Assembly: GCA_016719015.1 (NCBI GenBank)
Contig: JADKAZ010000001.1
Span: forward strand, 1,054,001 to 1,118,000
DNA length: 64,000 nt
DNA from: Chitinophagaceae bacterium
GTDB taxonomy: Bacteria; Bacteroidota; Bacteroidia; Chitinophagales; Chitinophagaceae
Reading direction: 5' to 3'
The position numbers and the translations under genes are program-made. The notes beneath the pieces are model-generated. The model saw only the letters and a program-made list of their open reading frames with translations. It ran no database searches and had not been told where the DNA came from. Shown here piece after piece: positions 60,697-64,000 of the stretch (positions are counted from its first letter, which is position 1; every line of letters begins with the position of its first letter).

Positions 60697-61068
60697 TTAT
60701 AATTCCTCCTCCCTCTCCAGCATTAGGACCGCCCCCTGTGGCACAATGAAATATTTCTCATTCTCATATATCACCTCCGTTGCTGCGCTAAGCAGAAAAA
60801 TAGCTAAATCACCTTCTTTCGCCTGTAAGGGAACATATTTTACCTGTTCTTCTTCACCTTTCCAACTTTCATTTTCGACCGGCAAAGGAATAGCATAGCC
60901 AGGACCTGCTTTTATCACATAACCCTGTTGCACTTTCTCTTTTTCCTGCACACCGGGCGGCAGGTACAACCCACTGGCTGTTCTTTCATCGGGCCGGGTC
61001 AGTTTTATCAGCAAACGGTCGCCAATTACAATGAGCTTTTTCAGTCGGTTGTCGGGTGTTACATGCAT
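60697..61068 (-). CDS. GroES-like co-chaperonin family protein
   Basis: 123 residues from ATG 61068 (MHVTPDNRLKKLIVIGDRLLIKL). The Cpn10 fold is visible in GDRLLIKLTRPDERTASGLYLPPGVQEKEKVQQGYVIKAGPGYAIPL and the final IVPQGAVLMLEREEEL. The mobile loop corresponds to SGLYLPPGVQEKEKVQQG. There is an insert of about 25 residues (ENESWKGEEEQVKYVP) relative to standard GroES of about 95 residues, and no groEL beside it. It may be a divergent co-chaperonin; a role with the housekeeping GroEL is uncertain. Confidence 0.78.
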   Translation of the reverse strand: MHVTPDNRLKKLIVIGDRLLIKLTRPDERTASGLYLPPGVQEKEKVQQGYVIKAGPGYAIPLPVENESWKGEEEQVKYVPLQAKEGDLAIFLLSAATEVIYENEKYFIVPQGAVLMLEREEEL

Positions 61069-61209
61069 GGCACAGTTTTTAATATATAAAGCAAAAGTAG
61101 AGAGCAATGGCTTTGAAAGAACGGTGTTTTAACAAAATATTCATCCCCGATACTTTAAGCCCTGAAATGCTTTAACTTTATTTGTCACCAATAATAAAAC
61201 CACTAGAAA

Positions 61210-61905
61210 ATGGAAGCTAAGAAACCTAAAATTTTGTTGTGCGAAGATGACCCAAACCTTGGAAGTGTGCTGAAGAATTATCTTGAACTCAACGATTACG
61301 ATGTAACTCTGGAAAGAGATGGCCGCCTCGGACTGGCAGCTTTTCAGCGGGAAAAATTTGAACTCTGCCTGCTCGATGTAATGATGCCCAATATGGACGG
61401 ATTTACCCTCGCAGAAGAAATTAGAGATATAGACCCGGACGTTCCGTTGTTTTTTCTAAGTGCTAAAACAATGAAAGAGGATGTAATACAAGGTTACAAA
61501 CTCGGTGCTGATGATTATATCACCAAGCCTTTTGACAGCGAGGTGCTATTGTTAAAAATAAAAGCTATCCTGAAAAGAAACGAAGAGCAGAATAGAGAAA
61601 GTGAGAACAAAGAGTTTGATTTGTCCACTTATCACTTCAATCCCAAACTTCGTCAGTTAATACATAATGGCATCACACAAACATTATCTCCCAAAGAAAA
61701 TGAACTGTTGAAAATGCTGGCTGAACACCTGAATGATTTGCTGCCAAGAGAAGCAGCCCTGAAAAAAATCTGGGGCAGCGATACGTATTTTAATGGTCGC
61801 AGTATGGACGTATATATTGCCAAGCTACGTAAGTACCTGAAAGATGATGAGAAGATTGAGATTGTGAATATCCATGGGAATGGATTCAGGCTTGTAGTGC
61901 AGTAG
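61210..61905 (+). CDS. OmpR-type response regulator
   Basis: 231 residues. The receiver domain has the acidic pocket LLCEDDPN, the phosphoacceptor Asp56 in LCLLDVMMPNMDG and the Lys in DDYITKPFD; the winged helix follows (LSPKENELLKMLAEHLNDLLPREAALKKIWGSDTYFNGRSMDVYIAKLRKYLKDDEKIEIVNIHGNGFRL, shown in part). Similar proteins in Bacteroidota are RprY-like. No histidine kinase gene is adjacent, so it is an orphan here. It has a strong terminator. Confidence 0.92.
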   Translation: MEAKKPKILLCEDDPNLGSVLKNYLELNDYDVTLERDGRLGLAAFQREKFELCLLDVMMPNMDGFTLAEEIRDIDPDVPLFFLSAKTMKEDVIQGYKLGADDYITKPFDSEVLLLKIKAILKRNEEQNRESENKEFDLSTYHFNPKLRQLIHNGITQTLSPKENELLKMLAEHLNDLLPREAALKKIWGSDTYFNGRSMDVYIAKLRKYLKDDEKIEIVNIHGNGFRLVVQ

Positions 61906-61923
61906 GTTTCAAAGTAATTAGTA

Positions 61924-61966
61924 AATAAGGTATATAGAGTACACAGGTCACTTTATATACCTTATT
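61924..61966. terminator. Bidirectional terminator with GGTATATA arms
   Basis: AATAAGGTATATAGAGT (61924-61940) pairs with ACTTTATATACCTTATT (61950-61966) with one G-T pair; a T-rich stretch follows on the plus strand. It separates the regulator gene from the convergent ruvB. The inner arms are shared with 30476-30517. Confidence 0.8.
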
Positions 61967-61989
61967 ACTTTAAATACAGCCTATTATGC

Positions 61990-63018
61990 TTAAGAAAATA
62001 ATGTTCCTGTTCCGCCAGATCTGGTTTTTCCCAAATGATTGTAGGCCTTTTCTGTTACTTCCCTTCCTCTTGGTGTTCGCTGTAAAAAGCCTTCCTGGAT
62101 CAAAAAAGGTTCGTACACTTCTTCTATTGTACCGGCTTCCTCACCAACTGCAGTAGCTATTGTAGTGATGCCCACCGGCCCTCCTTTAAATTTATCAATG
62201 ATAGCTGTTAGAATTCTGTTATCCATGTCGTCCAGCCCATGTTCATCTACCTTCAGGGCATTCAAAGCATGTTGAGTAATGCCAAAATCTATTTGTCCGT
62301 CATTTAATACCTGTGCAAAATCTCTAACCCGTCGCAAAAGTCCGTTGGCAATTCTTGGAGTGCCCCGGCTACGTCGTCCAATTTCTTCCACCGCTTCTGT
62401 AGAGATGGCAGTTCCCAGAATGCCGGCAGAACGTTGAATTATTTTATTAAGAATAGTGGATGTATAATATTCCAATCTTGATTTGATAGCAAACCTTGAG
62501 AGCAAGGGAGCAGAAAGCAATCCGCTTCTGGTGGTAGCACCGATTAAAGTAAAAGGATTCAGGTTTATCTGGATACTCCTTGCATTCGGTCCACTGTCAA
62601 TCATAATGTCAATACGGTAATCCTCCATCGCTGCATATAAATATTCTTCTACCACCGTACTTAGCCGGTGTATCTCGTCTATAAATAAAACGTCATTAGC
62701 TTCCAGGCTGGTGAGCAGACCAGCTAAATCACCGGGCTTTTCTATAACAGGGCCTGATGTTTCTTTAATATTTACCCCCAATTCGTTAGCAACTATTCTT
62801 GATAAAGTTGTTTTACCCAGACCCGGAGGACCATGAAATAAAACATGGTCTAATGCTTCACCACGGATTTTAGCGGCCTTAATGAATATGCGGAGGTTTT
62901 CAATGATCTGGTCTTGCCCTGCAAAATCCTGTATCTGTGATGGGCGGATGGTGTTTTCAAACACAACATCAGCGGAAGTTAAATTCTGCTTATCACTGCT
63001 CAGGTTGGGATTGGACAT
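61990..63018 (-). CDS. ruvB: Holliday junction branch migration ATPase RuvB
   Basis: 342 residues. Walker A is VLFHGPPGLGKTTLSRIVA and Walker B is VLFIDEIHRLSTVVEEYLYAAMEDYRIDIMID; the sensor segment IGATTRSGLLSAPLLSRF and the C-terminal winged helix (FLQRTPRGREVTEKAYNHLG) are present. RuvB drives branch migration with RuvA in recombinational repair. It is divergent from the NADP-binding gene at 63077. Confidence 0.96.
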   Translation of the reverse strand: MSNPNLSSDKQNLTSADVVFENTIRPSQIQDFAGQDQIIENLRIFIKAAKIRGEALDHVLFHGPPGLGKTTLSRIVANELGVNIKETSGPVIEKPGDLAGLLTSLEANDVLFIDEIHRLSTVVEEYLYAAMEDYRIDIMIDSGPNARSIQINLNPFTLIGATTRSGLLSAPLLSRFAIKSRLEYYTSTILNKIIQRSAGILGTAISTEAVEEIGRRSRGTPRIANGLLRRVRDFAQVLNDGQIDFGITQHALNALKVDEHGLDDMDNRILTAIIDKFKGGPVGITTIATAVGEEAGTIEEVYEPFLIQEGFLQRTPRGREVTEKAYNHLGKTRSGGTGTLFS

Positions 63019-63076
63019 GAACTTATTTAGTTGAATATTTGTAAAGCTAATTATTAATCAATAAAAACTGACTGTT

Positions 63077-63727
63077 ATGAAAATCGGAGTTATCGGTTCC
63101 GGCCAGGTTGGACGGACACTTGCCACAGCATTATTGAAAGAAGGCCATGAAATAAAATTAGGTACCCGTGATGTTACCAATCCTGCCGTTATTACGTGGC
63201 GGGCACATCCCGACAACCAGGGTGCTACCGTTGGCACATTCAGAGAAGTGGCTGAGTTTGGTGAAAGTATTGTATTGGCGGTGAAAGGCAACAAAGCCAC
63301 CGAAGCACTTGACCTTGCAGGGTTGGAAAATTTTATCGGAAAAGTTGTTATTGATGTAACCAATCCCATTGCTGATGCACCCCCAGTGAACGGTGTAATA
63401 TCTTTTTTTACCAATACAAACGAAAGCCTCATGGAAATCATACAGGCCCGTATTCCGGAAGCAAGAGTGGTAAAAGCTTTTAACAGTGTAGGAAGCCATT
63501 TAATGTACAAACCTGCTTTTACTGATGGTTGGCCAACCATGTTTATTTGCGGAAATGATGATGATGCCAAAACTGTGGTGACTGATATACTTACTTCCTT
63601 TAGCTGGGATACGGAAGACATGGGAAAAATGGAAGCAGCAAGGGCTATAGAGCCGCTCTGCATTTTGTGGTGCATTCCGGGTTTTTTAAGAGAAAACTGG
63701 ACTCATGCTTTTAAACTGATGAAGTAA
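63077..63727 (+). CDS. NADP-binding, F420-reductase-like oxidoreductase
   Basis: 216 residues. The N-terminal Rossmann loop is IGVIGSGQVGRTLATALLKEGHEIKLGTRDV (GxGxxG), followed by SIVLAVKGNKATEAL and VVIDVTNPIADAPP, typical of the NADPH:F420 oxidoreductase-like family. In non-methanogens the substrate is unknown. It overlaps the M23 gene by 17 bases in a tail-to-tail arrangement. Confidence 0.85.
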   Translation: MKIGVIGSGQVGRTLATALLKEGHEIKLGTRDVTNPAVITWRAHPDNQGATVGTFREVAEFGESIVLAVKGNKATEALDLAGLENFIGKVVIDVTNPIADAPPVNGVISFFTNTNESLMEIIQARIPEARVVKAFNSVGSHLMYKPAFTDGWPTMFICGNDDDAKTVVTDILTSFSWDTEDMGKMEAARAIEPLCILWCIPGFLRENWTHAFKLMK

Positions 63728-64000
63728 ACTGATTTAATTGCAAAATAATATCCGGGTCGGGACTATTAGCCAGCCATTTTTCTTTTTCAGAGAATTTACA
63801 TACACCGGGGTAATCACCTTTCCATTCTCCGATGTTAGAAATAATTTGAAAGTGAAGATGTGGAGGCCAGCTTCCATTTTCAGAAGGAATGCCAAACTCT
63901 CCAAAAACATCTCCTTTTTCAATCCGGTCCCCTTCCTGGATATTTTTAATTGAATTCAAACTCAAATGACCATACAGTGTATAAAAGCTCACTCCATTAA
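63711..64000 (-). CDS. M23-type peptidase, C-terminal part (partial)
   Basis: The frame stays open to the window edge; at least 95 residues are visible. LytM/M23 metal-site motifs are present: LYGHLSLNSIKNIQEGDRIEKGDVFGEFG and WPPHLHFQI, where the second and third histidines of H-x-H plus the preceding Gly-His form the site. It would cut peptidoglycan peptides or, in fused relatives, sit beside an aminotransferase; the rest is out of view. The ending is longer than in simple M23 proteins (a tail with GDYPGVCKFSEKE). Confidence 0.75.
   Translation of the reverse strand, partial: NGVSFYTLYGHLSLNSIKNIQEGDRIEKGDVFGEFGIPSENGSWPPHLHFQIISNIGEWKGDYPGVCKFSEKEKWLANSPDPDIILQLNQFTSSV

Noticed and set aside
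63058..63675. 205-residue minus-strand frame opposite the NADP-binding gene
   Set aside because: It is a shadow; the plus-strand protein has a clear Rossmann loop and the frame has no recognisable motif.

Overview
The window looks like a chromosomal segment of a Bacteroidota bacterium, most likely of the Chitinophagaceae type (the family is an inference). The reasons are the TAnnTTTG promoter boxes, two proteins with C-terminal type IX secretion sorting domains, the gliding genes gldF and gldG, a MurF-alanine racemase fusion, TonB receptors paired with lipoproteins, and moderate GC content. No phage, insertion sequence, CRISPR array, rRNA or tRNA was recognised.

Layout. 0-8.5 kb: the end of a B12-dependent mutase subunit, a crotonase, an NlpC/P60 lipoprotein, a small carbohydrate cluster (GH29 fucosidase, alkaline-phosphatase-superfamily enzyme, GH35 galactosidase) and fumC. 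8.6-13.4 kb: two large type IX secreted proteins. 13.4-25.6 kb: housekeeping genes lspA, murF-alr, terC, gldG/gldF, iscA/iscU/iscS, methylmalonyl-CoA epimerase, rnc, fabF and acpP. 25.8-34.7 kb: GNAT, YcxB, a lipoprotein, a PhoD-like phosphatase, a collagen-like lipoprotein, an outer-membrane protein, a DksA-like protein with a histone-H1-like tail, and ileS, whose coding sequence contains two repeat-like inserts.

34.9-50.3 kb is the accessory, metal/haem/redox part. It holds a HmuY-like lipoprotein with a TonB receptor, a DUF4920 protein, a dihaem peroxidase, a second TonB receptor with a Cys-rich DUF6660-like peptide, a ChaN-like haem-binding protein, and a co-directional six-gene set: two cytochrome-like lipoproteins, a membrane-anchored OB-fold protein, YceI, a DUF5777 beta-barrel, and a SprB-repeat protein ending in a haem-like motif. 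Next to this set lie a His-rich small secreted protein and an AraC regulator with a four-cysteine motif. A 10-bp sequence (ACAGTCATTC on the minus strand) occurs three times, only beside the two small secreted proteins that share a QPPRL tail. This links the TonB/DUF6660 pair and the cytochrome locus into a possible regulon. It is the best candidate for an undescribed system; its function as extracytoplasmic electron transfer or metal handling is inferred.

50.4-64 kb: lpxA with a terminator-like hairpin in its leader, an ABC ATPase, alanine dehydrogenase, tsaE, a copper-type P-ATPase, an OmpA protein, recQ, a HerA-like ATPase, a GroES-like protein, an OmpR-type response regulator, ruvB, an F420-reductase-like NADP protein and the end of an M23 peptidase.
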